In this document: piece after piece, positions 25,593 through 34,967 of the stretch
Layout of the letters: each line of letters begins with the position of its first letter
Numbering within the stretch: position 1 is the stretch's first letter
Assembly (NCBI RefSeq): GCF_020010925.1
Contig: NZ_JAGJBZ010000001.1
Coordinates: 1,860,001-1,924,000 of the forward strand
DNA: 64,000 nt
Direction of reading: 5' to 3'
Source of the DNA: Streptomyces griseiscabiei
GTDB lineage: Bacteria > Actinomycetota > Actinomycetes > Streptomycetales > Streptomycetaceae
Made by a program: the position numbers and the translations under genes
Notes under the pieces: generated by a model
What the model saw: only the letters and a program-made list of their open reading frames with translations
Database searches by the model: none
Told to the model about the DNA's origin: nothing

Positions 25593-26426
25593 TCAGCTGA
25601 GGCCGCCCGCGCCGAGCAGTCCGAACAGCAGCACCCCGACGACGATCCGGTAGGAGATGAAGACATGGAAGGAGTGCCTGGTCACGAACTTGAGCAGCCA
25701 GGCGACGGAGGCGTACGCGACCACGAACGAGACGGTGGTGCCCGCGATCAGCGGGGCCGCGCCCACCCCCGCGCCGAGGGCGTCCTTGAGTTCGTAGAGC
25801 CCGGCGCCGGTCAGGGCCGGGATGCCGAGGAAGAAGGAGAGCCGGGTGGCGGCGACCCGGTCGAGGTCGAGCAGCAGCGCGGTGGACATGGTGGCGCCGG
25901 AGCGGGAGAAGCCGGGGAACAGCAGAGCGAGGATCTGCGAGCCGCCGACCAGCATCGCGTCCCGGAACCCGGTGTCCTCCTCCGCGCGCCGGCGCCGGCC
26001 CATCTGCTCCGCGACCCACATCACACCGCTGCCGACGATCAGCGAACCCGCCACCACCCACAGGGACGCGAGCGGCCCCTCGATCAGCGAGCGGGCGGCC
26101 AGTCCCACGACCACGATCGGGACCGTCGCGGCGATCACCCACCAGGCGAACCGGTAGTCGCGCTCCTGCCGCCGCTCCGCGTGGAACAGCCCCCGGAACC
26201 AGGCGGATCCGATCCGCGCGATGTCACCGCGGAAGTACACGAGCACCGCGGCGATGGCACCCACCTGGATCACCGCCGAGAACCCGACGACGGCCTTGTC
26301 CTCGACCTGGATCCCCATGAGACCCTCGGTGATCTTCAAGTGCCCGGTGGAGGACACCGGCAGGAACTCGGTCACCCCTTCCACCGCTCCGAGGACGACT
26401 GCCTGACCGACGCTGATGGTGCTCAT
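25593..26426 (-). CDS. uppP: Undecaprenyl-diphosphatase
   Basis: Integral membrane phosphatase of 277 residues (BacA/UppP family, normal length) that recycles undecaprenyl pyrophosphate for cell-wall synthesis and can confer bacitracin tolerance. Both signature motifs are present: EGVTEFLPVSSTGHL near residues 15-29 and the active-site block PGFSRSGATM near 168-177. About eight membrane helices. The ATG at 26426 lies 79 bases after the fluoride-channel genes on the same strand. Confidence 0.95.
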   Translation of the reverse strand: MSTISVGQAVVLGAVEGVTEFLPVSSTGHLKITEGLMGIQVEDKAVVGFSAVIQVGAIAAVLVYFRGDIARIGSAWFRGLFHAERRQERDYRFAWWVIAATVPIVVVGLAARSLIEGPLASLWVVAGSLIVGSGVMWVAEQMGRRRRAEEDTGFRDAMLVGGSQILALLFPGFSRSGATMSTALLLDLDRVAATRLSFFLGIPALTGAGLYELKDALGAGVGAAPLIAGTTVSFVVAYASVAWLLKFVTRHSFHVFISYRIVVGVLLFGLLGAGGLS

Positions 26427-26505
26427 GGGGTCCAGTTCTGCTCTGCGAGGGCTGCTCTGCGAGGGCGGTGGAGGCAGTGGTACTACAGCCGGGTAAGGGC
26501 CGCTC

Positions 26506-26880
26506 TCAGGACCAGAGGGCCCGTGCCACCGCCAGCCCCACATAGACCGCGCCCAGCCCCGCCGTCACACTCGCGACGACATTGGCGGCGGCGTGGAAGC
26601 GGGCGCCGCCCTGGGCCAGCCGCAGGGTCTCGTAGGAGAACGTCGAGTACGTGGTGAGCGCCCCGCACAGACCGGTGCCGAGGAGAAGCTGCAGGTGGGA
26701 GGAGGCGGCGCCGGCGGTCACGGCGCCGGTGAGGAGGCCGAGGACGAAGGAGCCGGAGACATTGACGGCGAAGGTGCCCCAGGGGAAGGCCGTGCCGTGG
26801 CGCGACTGCACCGCGCGGTCGGTGAGATAGCGCAGGGGTGCGCCGACCATTCCGCCGAGGACGACGAGGACCCAGTTCAC
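26506..26880 (-). CDS. crcB: Fluoride channel subunit CrcB/FluC (second of pair)
   Basis: Four-helix membrane protein of 124 residues, the Fluc fluoride exporter family. [13 protein letters not shown] near residue 9, [11 protein letters not shown] near 40 and the phenylalanine/threonine-lined track [12 protein letters not shown] near 75 are diagnostic. Gram-positive bacteria often encode two different subunits side by side that form a heterodimeric channel, which fits the coupled upstream copy. The GTG start overlaps the stop of that copy (GTGA at 26877-26880). Confidence 0.93.
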   Translation of the reverse strand: MNWVLVVLGGMVGAPLRYLTDRAVQSRHGTAFPWGTFAVNVSGSFVLGLLTGAVTAGAASSHLQLLLGTGLCGALTTYSTFSYETLRLAQGGARFHAAANVVASVTAGLGAVYVGLAVARALWS

Positions 26881-27425
26881 GACGACCTCTTACCTTTCTC
26901 ACGCCTCGGGGCGGGGCCGGCGGGGTCAACGGGTCCGGTGGGCCGGGCGGGTCCGGTGGCTCCGGTGGCTCCGGTGGGGAGCACGCGCCCGGCCGTGGCC
27001 GCCGCGAGCCCGACCGCCGTGAGGGCGGCGAGGAGGGTCGCGGCGAGGTAGGCGAGCGCGGTGGCGGGGCGGCCCTCCTCGATCAGGCGCTGGATGTCGA
27101 CGGCGTAGGTCGAGAAGGTGGTGAAGCCGCCGAGGACGCCGGTGCCGAAGAAGGGGCGGACGAGGCGGTGGACCGTCCACACCTCCGTGATCGCGACCAT
27201 GAAGAAGCCGATCACGAAGCAGCCGGTGACGTTCACCCAGAAGGTGGTCCAGGGGAAGCCGGTGGTGCCCGTGGGCCAGAGGAGGGAGGCCGCGTACCGG
27301 GCCACCGCCCCGATCGCGCCGCCGAGGGCGACGACCGCGACGACCGGTGCCTGACCGTGCCAGGGGGCGGGGCGGGGTGGATCGGGGACGGGGGCGTCGG
27401 GCCCGTCGGGTCGTGGGGCTGGCAC
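26877..27425 (-). CDS. crcB: Fluoride channel subunit CrcB/FluC (first of pair, with extensions)
   Basis: Second Fluc subunit, 182 residues, longer than the usual ~125. An N-terminal Pro/Asp-rich arm (about 30 residues) precedes the core: [27 protein letters not shown] and [18 protein letters not shown]. After the fourth helix comes a Gly/Thr/Pro tail of about 30 residues made of loose G-A-T-G and G-P repeats, ending in a basic cluster. Start is GTG at 27425 with AGGAG about 10 bases upstream. I looked for a fluoride riboswitch in the 200 bases upstream and saw none. Confidence 0.9.
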   Translation of the reverse strand: MPAPRPDGPDAPVPDPPRPAPWHGQAPVVAVVALGGAIGAVARYAASLLWPTGTTGFPWTTFWVNVTGCFVIGFFMVAITEVWTVHRLVRPFFGTGVLGGFTTFSTYAVDIQRLIEEGRPATALAYLAATLLAALTAVGLAAATAGRVLPTGATGATGPARPTGPVDPAGPAPRREKGKRSS

Positions 27426-27628
27426 GGTCGTACGTCTCCTACTCGCCGGGGCCCGGTGTCCGCCGGGCACGCTCCGTCGCAAGCAGGGACCGTTGTCGGC
27501 AGCGCTGCCGCGGTTCGGGTACGGCGGGCCCCACCGCCGCGCCGCGGGACGAGGGGTACCGCAGCCGGTCCACAGCGTAACCCGGGCCCCGACGGCACCG
27601 CGCGCCCCGTACCCGGTCCGGGGCGGCG

Positions 27629-28609
27629 TCAGCCCGCCTTGCCCGGCAGCGCGCACACCGCGACCCCGCGCTCCCAGATGCTGCCCAGGATCAGCCGGCC
27701 CTCGGCCACACAGGCGCTGGTGACCATGCGGAACCGGGAGTGGCGGTCGACGAGGGTGTGGACGACCTGGCCCTCGTCGTCGACCGCGACGACCCCCGCG
27801 AAGCCGAGGGGCCGGAACGGGGCCCGCACCGCCACCCGTCCCGCGGCGCTCCGCACCGCCGGGCTCGCGCGGTGCAGCCGGTCGAGGGCGCCGATGCGCG
27901 GGCCCGCCAGCGCCACCCACATCAGACCGCTGTCGGGGTCGCGCCACATGTTGTCGGGGGTGCCCGGCAGATCCTCGACGAAGGGCTCGCCCGTGCCGGC
28001 CCTCGCCCCCGTGAGGTGGACGCGGGTCAGCCGGCGCGGGCCGGTCTCCGCGACCACGAGGAACGACTCGTCGGCGCACGCCGCGAGGCCGTTGGCGAAC
28101 TGGAGCCCCTCCAGGACGACTTCGGGCTCCTCCTCCCCCGGGGCGAGCCGCAACAGCCGTCCGGTGCCGGTGTGTTCGACGATGTCGCCGATCCACTGGT
28201 GGAGGGGGTAGCGGCTGCTGGAGACGGTGAAGTACACCGTGCCGTCGGAGAGCGCCACGACATTGCTGCAGAACCGCAGCCGCTCACCGGCCGCCTCGTC
28301 GGCCAGCACCCGCACGGTGCCGTCGGCGGTCGTGACCCGCAGCAGCCCCCGTTCGGCGTCGCACACCAACAGGTCTCCGTCGGGGAGGAGTTGAAGGCCG
28401 AGTGGCCTGCCTCCGGTGTCGGCGAGCGTCTCGACCCGGGCCCGGCCCGGCTCCGCGAGTCCGTCCACCCGCAGCACCCGGCCGTCCTCGACGCCGGTCA
28501 GTACCCGTCCGCGTCCGTCGGCGACCACGTCCTCGGGGCCGCGCCCACCGATCCCGACGAACGCCTCCGGCAGGAGTCCCGCGCCCCGTGAAACCGCCCC
28601 GCCCGCCAT
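27629..28609 (-). CDS. SMP-30/strictosidine-synthase-like beta-propeller protein
   Basis: Cytosolic beta-propeller protein of 326 residues resembling SMP-30/gluconolactonase and strictosidine-synthase-like proteins. Repeating blades are visible as [24 protein letters not shown] (about 70-93), [18 protein letters not shown] (about 165-182) and [16 protein letters not shown] (about 210-225). The GxxxxxDG and DNxW-like positions suggest a metal-dependent lactonase or related hydrolase, but the substrate is unknown. ATG at 28609 follows GGGAGG. Divergent from the ATP-grasp gene. Confidence 0.75.
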   Translation of the reverse strand: MAGGAVSRGAGLLPEAFVGIGGRGPEDVVADGRGRVLTGVEDGRVLRVDGLAEPGRARVETLADTGGRPLGLQLLPDGDLLVCDAERGLLRVTTADGTVRVLADEAAGERLRFCSNVVALSDGTVYFTVSSSRYPLHQWIGDIVEHTGTGRLLRLAPGEEEPEVVLEGLQFANGLAACADESFLVVAETGPRRLTRVHLTGARAGTGEPFVEDLPGTPDNMWRDPDSGLMWVALAGPRIGALDRLHRASPAVRSAAGRVAVRAPFRPLGFAGVVAVDDEGQVVHTLVDRHSRFRMVTSACVAEGRLILGSIWERGVAVCALPGKAG

Positions 28610-28720
28610 GTCCGCCTCCCGGTGGTCCGCCCGATGCCCCGCGCCGGACCATCCTGGCAGGGGCCGGGCCGCCCCACACGGCCTCGGGTTAAGTTGGCCG
28701 TCGCTGACGAAGGAGAAGCC

Positions 28721-29545
28721 GTGCCCGCCCGCCCCCGCCTGCTGTACGTCACCGACCTCGCCTACCCGGCCCGGGGGCGTCGCTACGGCGACGAGGACGT
28801 CTTCCTCACCTCCCGGCTGCGCGCGGAGTTCGACCTCGCCCTGTGCCATCCGCTGGACGCGGCGGCCCTGATGGACGGCTTCGACGCGGTCGTGGTGCGC
28901 AACAGCGGACCCGTCCTGCACTACCAGGAGGCGTACGACGCGTTCCGCGCGCGGGCGGCGGCGCGGGGCACGCGGGTCTACAACCCGTTGACCGGCCGGG
29001 CCGACATGACAGGCAAGCAGTATCTGCTCGACCTCACGGGCGCCGGGTACCCGGTCATCCCCACCGTCGACCGGCCCGAGGACCTGGAGCGACTGCCCGC
29101 CTCCGCCTCGTACGCGGTGAAGCCGAAGGCCGGCGCGGACTCGGTCGGGCTGCGCTTCCTGACCGGTCCCGAGCTGACGGACCTGAGCTGGGACGGGGTC
29201 CTCGTCCAGCCACGCGTCGACTTCCGCCACGAGGTGTCCTTCTACTACGTCGACGACACCTTCCAGTACGCCCTGTACGCGCCCGACCCCGACCGCCGCT
29301 GGGTCCTGGAGCCCTACGAGGCCACCGACTCCGACCTCGCCTTCGCCCGCCGTTTCATCGACTGGAACACCCTCGACCACGGCATCCAGCGGGTGGACGC
29401 CTGCCGCACACGGGAGGGCGACCTCCTCCTGGTCGAGCTGGAGGACCTCAACCCGTACCTGTCCCTGGACCGCGTCCCGGAACAGGTACGGGACACCTTC
29501 GTCACGGCCATGGCCGCCTCACTGCACACGTTCCTCGGCCGCTGA
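28721..29545 (+). CDS. ATP-grasp superfamily protein of unknown function
   Basis: Protein of 274 residues. ATP-grasp features are an N-terminal Rossmann-like segment (RLLYVTDLAYPARG), the nucleotide-binding block YAVKPKAGADSVGL near residues 130-143, DGVLVQPRV near 158, and a C-terminal magnesium site LLLVELEDLNPYLSL near 232-246. These enzymes couple ATP hydrolysis to carboxylate-amine or similar ligation. This branch resembles hypothetical ATP-grasp proteins related to glutathione-synthetase-type ligases; no substrate can be inferred. GTG at 28721 follows AAGGAG by five bases. Confidence 0.7.
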   Translation: MPARPRLLYVTDLAYPARGRRYGDEDVFLTSRLRAEFDLALCHPLDAAALMDGFDAVVVRNSGPVLHYQEAYDAFRARAAARGTRVYNPLTGRADMTGKQYLLDLTGAGYPVIPTVDRPEDLERLPASASYAVKPKAGADSVGLRFLTGPELTDLSWDGVLVQPRVDFRHEVSFYYVDDTFQYALYAPDPDRRWVLEPYEATDSDLAFARRFIDWNTLDHGIQRVDACRTREGDLLLVELEDLNPYLSLDRVPEQVRDTFVTAMAASLHTFLGR

Positions 29546-29550
29546 ACAGC

Positions 29551-29586
29551 GGGCGGGGCCGCACGTCGAGACGTACGGCCCCGCCC
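29551..29586. terminator. Bidirectional terminator between ATP-grasp and galactanase genes
   Basis: GGGCGGGGCCG (29551-29561) pairs with CGGCCCCGCCC (29576-29586); the stem continues inward through ACGT/ACGT with one mismatch to the loop CGAG. It separates convergent stops at 29545 and 29598. Confidence 0.85.
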
Positions 29587-29597
29587 GTCTCACCTCG

Positions 29598-31166
29598 CTA
29601 CCGGTGGCTGAACCACGCCGCCGCCGGGAGCAGTCTGTCGTCGTAGCCGAACAGCGCCTGGTTCTCCCAGCCGTTGCCGGACGCCGCGTCCGTCGGGTCC
29701 CAGCCGTTGCCCGAGACCGCGGTCCACGTCGACTCCCAGTAGAAGATCCCGAGGCCGCGGCCGTTCGGGACGGCCTCGACGATGCTCGCGATGTCCTTCA
29801 TCCACCGGGTCTGACCGGCGGTGGTGGCCGGGTAGCCGGACACCAGCTCGCTCGACAGGTCGATGATGTTCTCGTGCGCGTCCTCGCTGTCCAGCCGGAA
29901 CGGGTACGCCGTCTCGGCGACGAACACCGGCTTGGCGTAGCGGGAGGCCGCGTCGTCCAGGGTCGTCTGGAAGTCGGCGAGGGTGCCGTGCCAGTAGCCG
30001 TAGTACGACAGGCCGATGACGTCGAACTTCACCCCGTTGGAGACCGCGCTGTCGAACCACCAGCGGGTGCCGGACAGATCGCCGCCCTTGGCGAGGTGCA
30101 GGGCGACCTGGGTGGAGGAGTTGACCGCCTTGACCGCGTCGTAGCCGGAGTTGAGCAGTCCGGCGAGCTGCGACCAGTTGGAGGTGGAGCCCGCCGACCA
30201 GAGCATGCCGCCGTTGATCTCGTTGCCGACCTGGACCATGTCGGCGGTGGTGCCCTGGGACTTCAGGGCGTTGAGGACGTCGTAGGTGTGGTTGTAGACA
30301 TCCGTGCGCAGCTGGCTGTAGCTGTGGCCGGTCCACGCGGACGGCACGGTCTGCGCGCCCGGGTCCGCCCAGGTGTCCGAGTAGTGGAAGTCGACCAGCA
30401 GCTTCATGCCCTGCGCCTTGACGCGCTTGGCGGCGGCGAGCACCCGCGCCTTGTTGTTGTAGCCGTCGGCGGGGTTCACCCAGACCTTGAGGCGGGCGTA
30501 GTTCTGGCCGGCGCCCTTGAGGATGGCGAGCGCGTCTCCGGTGGTGCCGGAGCTGTTCTTGTAGACGCCGCCCTTGGCCTCGCTCTTGATGAGCGACGAC
30601 ACGTCGGAGCCCTTGATGGGCACGCCCGTCGTCCCGGACGCGAAGGTCAGGTCGTCGACGTTGATCCAGTTGCCCGCGTTCGCGTCGGAGTTGACGCTGA
30701 TGGTGCACTGGTTGTTGGTCACCGCGATGGAGGTGACGATCCGGATCCAGCCGCTGGAGGAGACCGGGAGGTCGGTGCGCTGCTCGGCGCTGCCGCAGTT
30801 CTTCAGCGCGAGGTAGGCCGAGTTCTGGCCGCCGCCGGAGCGCACCCACGCGGTGAGCTTGTAGTTCCCGTTGGTGAGGCCGGAGAGGTACTGGTACGTC
30901 TCCACCTTGTAGGCCGAGGCCGACCAGTGGGTGAGGCGGTAACTGCCGCCGTGGCCACCGGACTCGGTGAAGGAGGCGGCGTTCTGCCCGGCCGCCGAGT
31001 ACGTCGACCAGCCGGCCGGCGTCGCGGTCCCGGTGCCGTCGGACTCGAAGCCGCCGTTGCCGAGCGTGGAGGCGGCGGAGGCGGAGCCGGCGGGCAGGGT
31101 GGTGAGCGCCAGCCCCGCGAACAGCGGTATGAGCAGGGCCCTGAGGGCGCGTCTCGCGTGGAACAT
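29598..31166 (-). CDS. Secreted arabinogalactan endo-beta-1,4-galactanase (GH53)
   Basis: Exported galactanase of 522 residues. A signal peptide ends near ASAAS (residue 32), then a ~140-residue beta-sandwich carbohydrate-binding domain (GNGGFESDGTGTATPAGW onwards; CBM4/9- or CBM61-like) precedes the GH53 catalytic domain starting at PIKGSDVSSL near 182. The acid/base Glu is in VGNEINGG near residue 317 and the nucleophile Glu in VAETAYP near 416. It would cut beta-1,4-galactan outside the cell into oligosaccharides for the importer encoded 2.5 kb away. Its promoter region runs into the unreliable G-run/C-run block. Confidence 0.92.
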   Translation of the reverse strand: MFHARRALRALLIPLFAGLALTTLPAGSASAASTLGNGGFESDGTGTATPAGWSTYSAAGQNAASFTESGGHGGSYRLTHWSASAYKVETYQYLSGLTNGNYKLTAWVRSGGGQNSAYLALKNCGSAEQRTDLPVSSSGWIRIVTSIAVTNNQCTISVNSDANAGNWINVDDLTFASGTTGVPIKGSDVSSLIKSEAKGGVYKNSSGTTGDALAILKGAGQNYARLKVWVNPADGYNNKARVLAAAKRVKAQGMKLLVDFHYSDTWADPGAQTVPSAWTGHSYSQLRTDVYNHTYDVLNALKSQGTTADMVQVGNEINGGMLWSAGSTSNWSQLAGLLNSGYDAVKAVNSSTQVALHLAKGGDLSGTRWWFDSAVSNGVKFDVIGLSYYGYWHGTLADFQTTLDDAASRYAKPVFVAETAYPFRLDSEDAHENIIDLSSELVSGYPATTAGQTRWMKDIASIVEAVPNGRGLGIFYWESTWTAVSGNGWDPTDAASGNGWENQALFGYDDRLLPAAAWFSHR

Positions 31167-31213
31167 CGTCGTCCCTTCGACGAAGGTGGGGAACCGGTTG
31201 AGCGGTGCTGTGG

Positions 31214-31375
<162 letters not shown>

Positions 31376-31380
31376 CCGGT

Positions 31381-31412
31381 ACCGGCCGGATGTCCCCAGA
31401 GATCCGGCCGGT
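31381..31412 (-). terminator. Terminator after the beta-galactosidase gene
   Basis: Eleven-base perfect inverted repeat ACCGGCCGGAT (31381-31391) / ATCCGGCCGGT (31402-31412), loop 10 bases, 26 bases past the GH42 stop on the minus strand. It lies outside the C run and looks genuine. Confidence 0.65.
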
Positions 31413-31437
31413 GTTCGGGGGGGGGGAGAGAAGACGA

Positions 31438-33459
31438 TCAGGCGTCGAGTCGTACGACCCGGACGCCGCCCGCGGGTACGGCGAGCCGGCCCGCCGCTCG
31501 TTCGCCGGTCAGCAGTTCCGTGCCGGCCGTGTCCAGCGGCACCTTCGCGTCGAGCGCGGTGTGGTTGACGACGAAGAGGAAGTCGCCCGACTCCCCCGCG
31601 CGGCGCACCACTTCGACGTCGCGGGGCAGGTCGGCGCGGGGCGCGATGCCGGCGTCGTCGGCGGCCCAGCCGAGGAGCGCGTCCAGTCCGTGGGCGTCGA
31701 GGCGGGTGGAGACGTACCAGGCGGAGCCCTCGCCGAGCCGGTGCCGGGTGACGGCGGGCCGGTCGGCGGTGAGCCCGTCGGCGTACGTCCACACGGGTTC
31801 GGCGCCGTGCGGCACCACGAACTCGGTCCAGACGTCGCCGGTGAGTTCGGAGCCGTCGGGGCCGGTGATCCGGACGCTCTCGCCGCCGAGCAGCGGGGAG
31901 AACTCCTCGACGGTCAGGCCGAGCACGTCCCGCAGGGCGCCGGGGTAGGGGCCCTCGTGGACGGCGTCGTGCTCGTCGACGATCCCGGAGAAGTAGGAGA
32001 CGACGAGGGTGCCGCCCTGGTCGACGTACGCCCTGAGGTTGTCCGCCGCGGCTCCGGTCATCAGGTACAGCGCGGGGACGACGACGAGGGGGTAGGCCGA
32101 CAGGTCGGCTTCCGGGTGGGCGAAGTCGACGGTGAGGTGGCGGTCGTAGAGGGCCTCGTAGAAGGCGTCGGCGCGTTCGCGGGCCTCGTGGTCCTCGGTG
32201 GGACGCCAGGCGAGGTTCTGCGCCCACCAGGAGTGCCAGTCCCACAGGACGGCGACGTCGGCGACGGTCCGGGTGCCGCGGATCCGGCTGAGCGAGTCGA
32301 GGGACGCACCCAGTTCGACGACCTCGCGCCACACACGTGACTCGGTGCCGGCCTGCGGGAGCATCGCCGAGTGGAACTTCTCGGCACCGCGCCGGGACTG
32401 CCGCCACTGGAAGAACATGGCGCCGTCGGAACCGCGCGCCACATGGGCGAGGGAGTTGCGGGCCATCTGGCCGGGGGCCTTGGCGGGGTTGCGGGCCTGC
32501 CAGTTGACGCCGGAGGTGGAGTGTTCCAGGAGCAGCCAGGGGGCGCCGCCGCCGACGGAGCGGGTGAGGTCGGCGGCCATGGCGAGGTTGACGTGGGTGC
32601 GGCGGCCGTCGGTGATCAGGTAGTGGTCGTTGGTGACCAGGTCGACCTCGCGGCCCCAGGCCCAGTAGTCGAGGGAGTCGCACTGGCTGAGCGCGGTCAT
32701 GAAGTTGGTGGTGACCGGGATGCCGGGGGCGAGGCGGTGGAGGATGTCCCGCTCGGCGACGAAGTTCTCCCGGACGGTCTCGTCGGCGAACCGCTTGTAG
32801 TCGAGGGCCTGGCCCGGGTTGCCGACCGTGGGGGTCGTGCGCGGCGGGTTGATCTGCGCGAAGTCGGTGTAGTGCTGGCCCCAGAAGGCGGTGCCCCAGG
32901 CCTCGTTGACCGCGGCGACGTCGCCGTACGTCCGCTCCAGCCAGCGGCGGAAGTGCGCGGCGCAGGAGTCGCAGTAGCAGGCGGAGACGGGGACGCCGTA
33001 CTCGTTGTGGACGTGCCAGAGGGCGAGGGCCGGGTGGTCGGCGTAGCGCTCGGCGAGCCGGGTGGTGATGTTCGCGGCGGCGGCCCGGTAGTCGGTGTTG
33101 CTGTGGCAGATGGCGCCGCGTGAGCCGAACTCGTAGCGGGTGCCGTCGGCGGCCACGGGCAGCGCCTCCGGGTGCTCGCGGTAGAACCAGACGGGCGGGA
33201 CGACGGTGGGGGTGCCGAGGTCGACGCGGATGCCGTTCTCGTGCAGCAGGTCGAGCAGCCGGTCGAGCCAGCCGAAGTCGTACGTGCCCCGCGAGGTCTC
33301 CAGCAGGGCCCAGGAGAAGATGCCGACGCTCACCATCGTGACGCCGGCCTCGCGCATCAGCCGGACGTCCTCGTGCCAGACGGTTTCCGGCCACTGCTCG
33401 GGGTTGTAGTCGCCACCGAAGGCGAGCCTGGTGAGGCCCGTGGGGGTGGTCTCCGGCAT
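31438..33459 (-). CDS. Beta-galactosidase (GH42)
   Basis: Cytosolic beta-galactosidase of 673 residues, the usual GH42 length. It starts with the GH42 hallmark GGDYNPEQWP. The acid/base Glu is in HNEYG near residue 152 and the nucleophile Glu in LLLEHSTS near 311; a zinc-type cysteine cluster ACYCDSCAAHF lies near 160, and the C-terminal thirds are the trimerisation (beta-galactosidase-like) and beta-sandwich domains. It probably splits imported galacto-oligosaccharides. GGGAGAG precedes the ATG. Divergent from the ABC importer operon, sharing a 185-base control region. Confidence 0.94.
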   Translation of the reverse strand: MPETTPTGLTRLAFGGDYNPEQWPETVWHEDVRLMREAGVTMVSVGIFSWALLETSRGTYDFGWLDRLLDLLHENGIRVDLGTPTVVPPVWFYREHPEALPVAADGTRYEFGSRGAICHSNTDYRAAAANITTRLAERYADHPALALWHVHNEYGVPVSACYCDSCAAHFRRWLERTYGDVAAVNEAWGTAFWGQHYTDFAQINPPRTTPTVGNPGQALDYKRFADETVRENFVAERDILHRLAPGIPVTTNFMTALSQCDSLDYWAWGREVDLVTNDHYLITDGRRTHVNLAMAADLTRSVGGGAPWLLLEHSTSGVNWQARNPAKAPGQMARNSLAHVARGSDGAMFFQWRQSRRGAEKFHSAMLPQAGTESRVWREVVELGASLDSLSRIRGTRTVADVAVLWDWHSWWAQNLAWRPTEDHEARERADAFYEALYDRHLTVDFAHPEADLSAYPLVVVPALYLMTGAAADNLRAYVDQGGTLVVSYFSGIVDEHDAVHEGPYPGALRDVLGLTVEEFSPLLGGESVRITGPDGSELTGDVWTEFVVPHGAEPVWTYADGLTADRPAVTRHRLGEGSAWYVSTRLDAHGLDALLGWAADDAGIAPRADLPRDVEVVRRAGESGDFLFVVNHTALDAKVPLDTAGTELLTGERAAGRLAVPAGGVRVVRLDA

Positions 33460-33485
33460 GGATCTCTCCCGTTGAGTCGATCATT

Positions 33486-33499
33486 TGGGAACGTGCACA
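33486..33499. promoter_or_regulatory. Weak LacI-type operator on the beta-galactosidase side
   Basis: TGGGAACGTGCACA matches 11 of 14 positions of the strong site at 33575-33588, with the central CG preserved. It lies 27-40 bases upstream of the GH42 start codon. Confidence 0.4.
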
Positions 33500-33546
33500 C
33501 ACAGCGGCGGCGGTGCGGGCCCAACATAACCGCACAGCAACAACCA

Positions 33547-33575
33547 TTGACAAGTGTCCGGGATGTTTCTCTACT
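33547..33575 (+). promoter_or_regulatory. Promoter of the galacto-oligosaccharide importer operon
   Basis: A perfect -35 box TTGACA (33547-33552), a 17-base spacer and -10 TCTACT (33570-33575). The start codon is at 33645, giving a leader of about 62 bases. The last base of the -10 is the first base of the LacI-type operator. Confidence 0.7.
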
Positions 33576-33588
33576 GTGAACGCTCACA
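33575..33588. promoter_or_regulatory. LacI-family operator overlapping the -10 element
   Basis: TGTGAACGCTCACA is a 14-base palindrome with one mismatched pair and the central CG typical of LacI/GalR operators. Its position over the -10 and transcription start would repress the importer operon. The cognate regulator is most likely the LacI protein encoded at 36837-37868. Confidence 0.75.
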
Positions 33589-33644
33589 GAAGCATGGCAC
33601 GGTCTTCGCAGCAGACGAGGGCCCAGGTCAGGGGAGAAAGATCC

Positions 33645-34967
33645 ATGTCCGACATCACCAAGCACCGGCGCTTTGTGGCCACTGCCGTCGCCGTCACGCT
33701 CGGCGCCACCACACTGGCCGCCTGTGGCGGGTCCGAGGACGAGGGCGGGGACCGGTCGGGGCCGGCGAAGCTGACGTACTGGACCTGGACGCCGGGCATG
33801 GACAAGGTCGTGGACCTGTGGAACAAGGGTCCCGGCAAGGAGCAGCAGATCACCGTCACGGTGAAGAAGCAGGCCTCCGGCGACACCCTGGTCACCAAGA
33901 TCCTCACCGCGCACAAGGCGGGCAAGGGCCCGGACCTGGTGCAGGCCGAGTACCAGGCGCTGCCGACGCTGGTCAGCAATGACGCGGTCGCCGACATAGC
34001 CGGGGAGTCCGGCGACGCGAAGGGCAAGTTCGCGGACGGCGTCTGGCAGCAGACCACGCTGGGCTCGGACGCCGTATACGCGATCCCGCAGGACATCGGG
34101 CCGATGATGTTCTACTACCGCGAGGACCTGTTCAAGAAGTACGGCCTCGAAGTCCCCAAGACCTGGGACGAGTTCGCCGAGACCGCGCGGAAGCTGAAGA
34201 AGGCGGACCCGGACGTCGACCTCACCACCTTCTCCGCGAACGACTCCGGTCTCTTCGCCGGTCTCGCCCAGCAGGCGGGCGCGCAGTGGTGGACCACCGA
34301 GGGCCAGAAGTGGAAGGTCGGCATCGACGACACGGCGACGAAGCGGGTCGCGGACTTCTGGGGCGGCCTCGTCAAGGAGGGCGCCGTCGACAACCAGCCG
34401 ATGTACACCCCGGCCTGGAACAAGGCGCTCAACACCGGGAAGCAGATCGCCTGGGTCAGCGCCGTGTGGGCGCCGGGCACACTGACCACGGCCGCGCCCG
34501 ACACCGAGGGCAAGTGGAAGGTGGCGCCGCTGCCGCAGTGGTCGGCCTCCGAGAACACCACCGGCAGCTGGGGCGGCTCCTCGACCGCCGTCACCACGGA
34601 CTCCGAGCACAAGGGTGCCGCCGCGAAGTTCGCCACCTGGCTGAACACGGACCCCGAGGCGCTGACCGCGCTGGCCAAGGAGGGCGGTATCTACCCGGCC
34701 GCCACCACCGCGCAGACCAGTGACGCGTTCGCCGAGCCGCCGGCCTTCTTCTCCAACCAGGCCGACTTCTACACCGTCGCCTCCGAGGTCGCGAAGACGA
34801 CCGCGCCCTCCGCCTGGGGCCCGAACGTGAACGTCGCCTACACGACCTTCAAGGACGCGTTCGGCGCCGCCGCGAAGAACAAGTCGGACTTCGGCGCCGC
34901 CCTGACGACGATGCAGGACGACACGGTCGCCGACATGAAGAAGCAGGGCTTCGAGGTCGCTCAGTGA
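33645..34967 (+). CDS. Sugar ABC transporter substrate-binding lipoprotein
   Basis: Extracellular solute-binding protein of family 1 (MalE-like), 440 residues. The lipobox TTLAACGG places the lipidated cysteine at residue 27. The mature part starts KLTYWTWTPGMDKVVDLWNK, typical for oligosaccharide binders. It is the first gene of a coupled operon with two permeases and a LacI regulator, between GH53 and GH42 genes, so galacto-oligosaccharides are the likely ligand. No ATPase gene follows; as usual in Streptomyces the shared MsiK ATPase probably serves it. AGGGGAGAAAG precedes the ATG. Confidence 0.92.
   Translation: MSDITKHRRFVATAVAVTLGATTLAACGGSEDEGGDRSGPAKLTYWTWTPGMDKVVDLWNKGPGKEQQITVTVKKQASGDTLVTKILTAHKAGKGPDLVQAEYQALPTLVSNDAVADIAGESGDAKGKFADGVWQQTTLGSDAVYAIPQDIGPMMFYYREDLFKKYGLEVPKTWDEFAETARKLKKADPDVDLTTFSANDSGLFAGLAQQAGAQWWTTEGQKWKVGIDDTATKRVADFWGGLVKEGAVDNQPMYTPAWNKALNTGKQIAWVSAVWAPGTLTTAAPDTEGKWKVAPLPQWSASENTTGSWGGSSTAVTTDSEHKGAAAKFATWLNTDPEALTALAKEGGIYPAATTAQTSDAFAEPPAFFSNQADFYTVASEVAKTTAPSAWGPNVNVAYTTFKDAFGAAAKNKSDFGAALTTMQDDTVADMKKQGFEVAQ

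Noticed and set aside
27426..27628. Fluoride riboswitch ahead of the crcB pair
   Set aside because: I looked on the minus strand for the conserved GATGG...CC core and pseudoknot pattern of the crcB motif and found nothing convincing.
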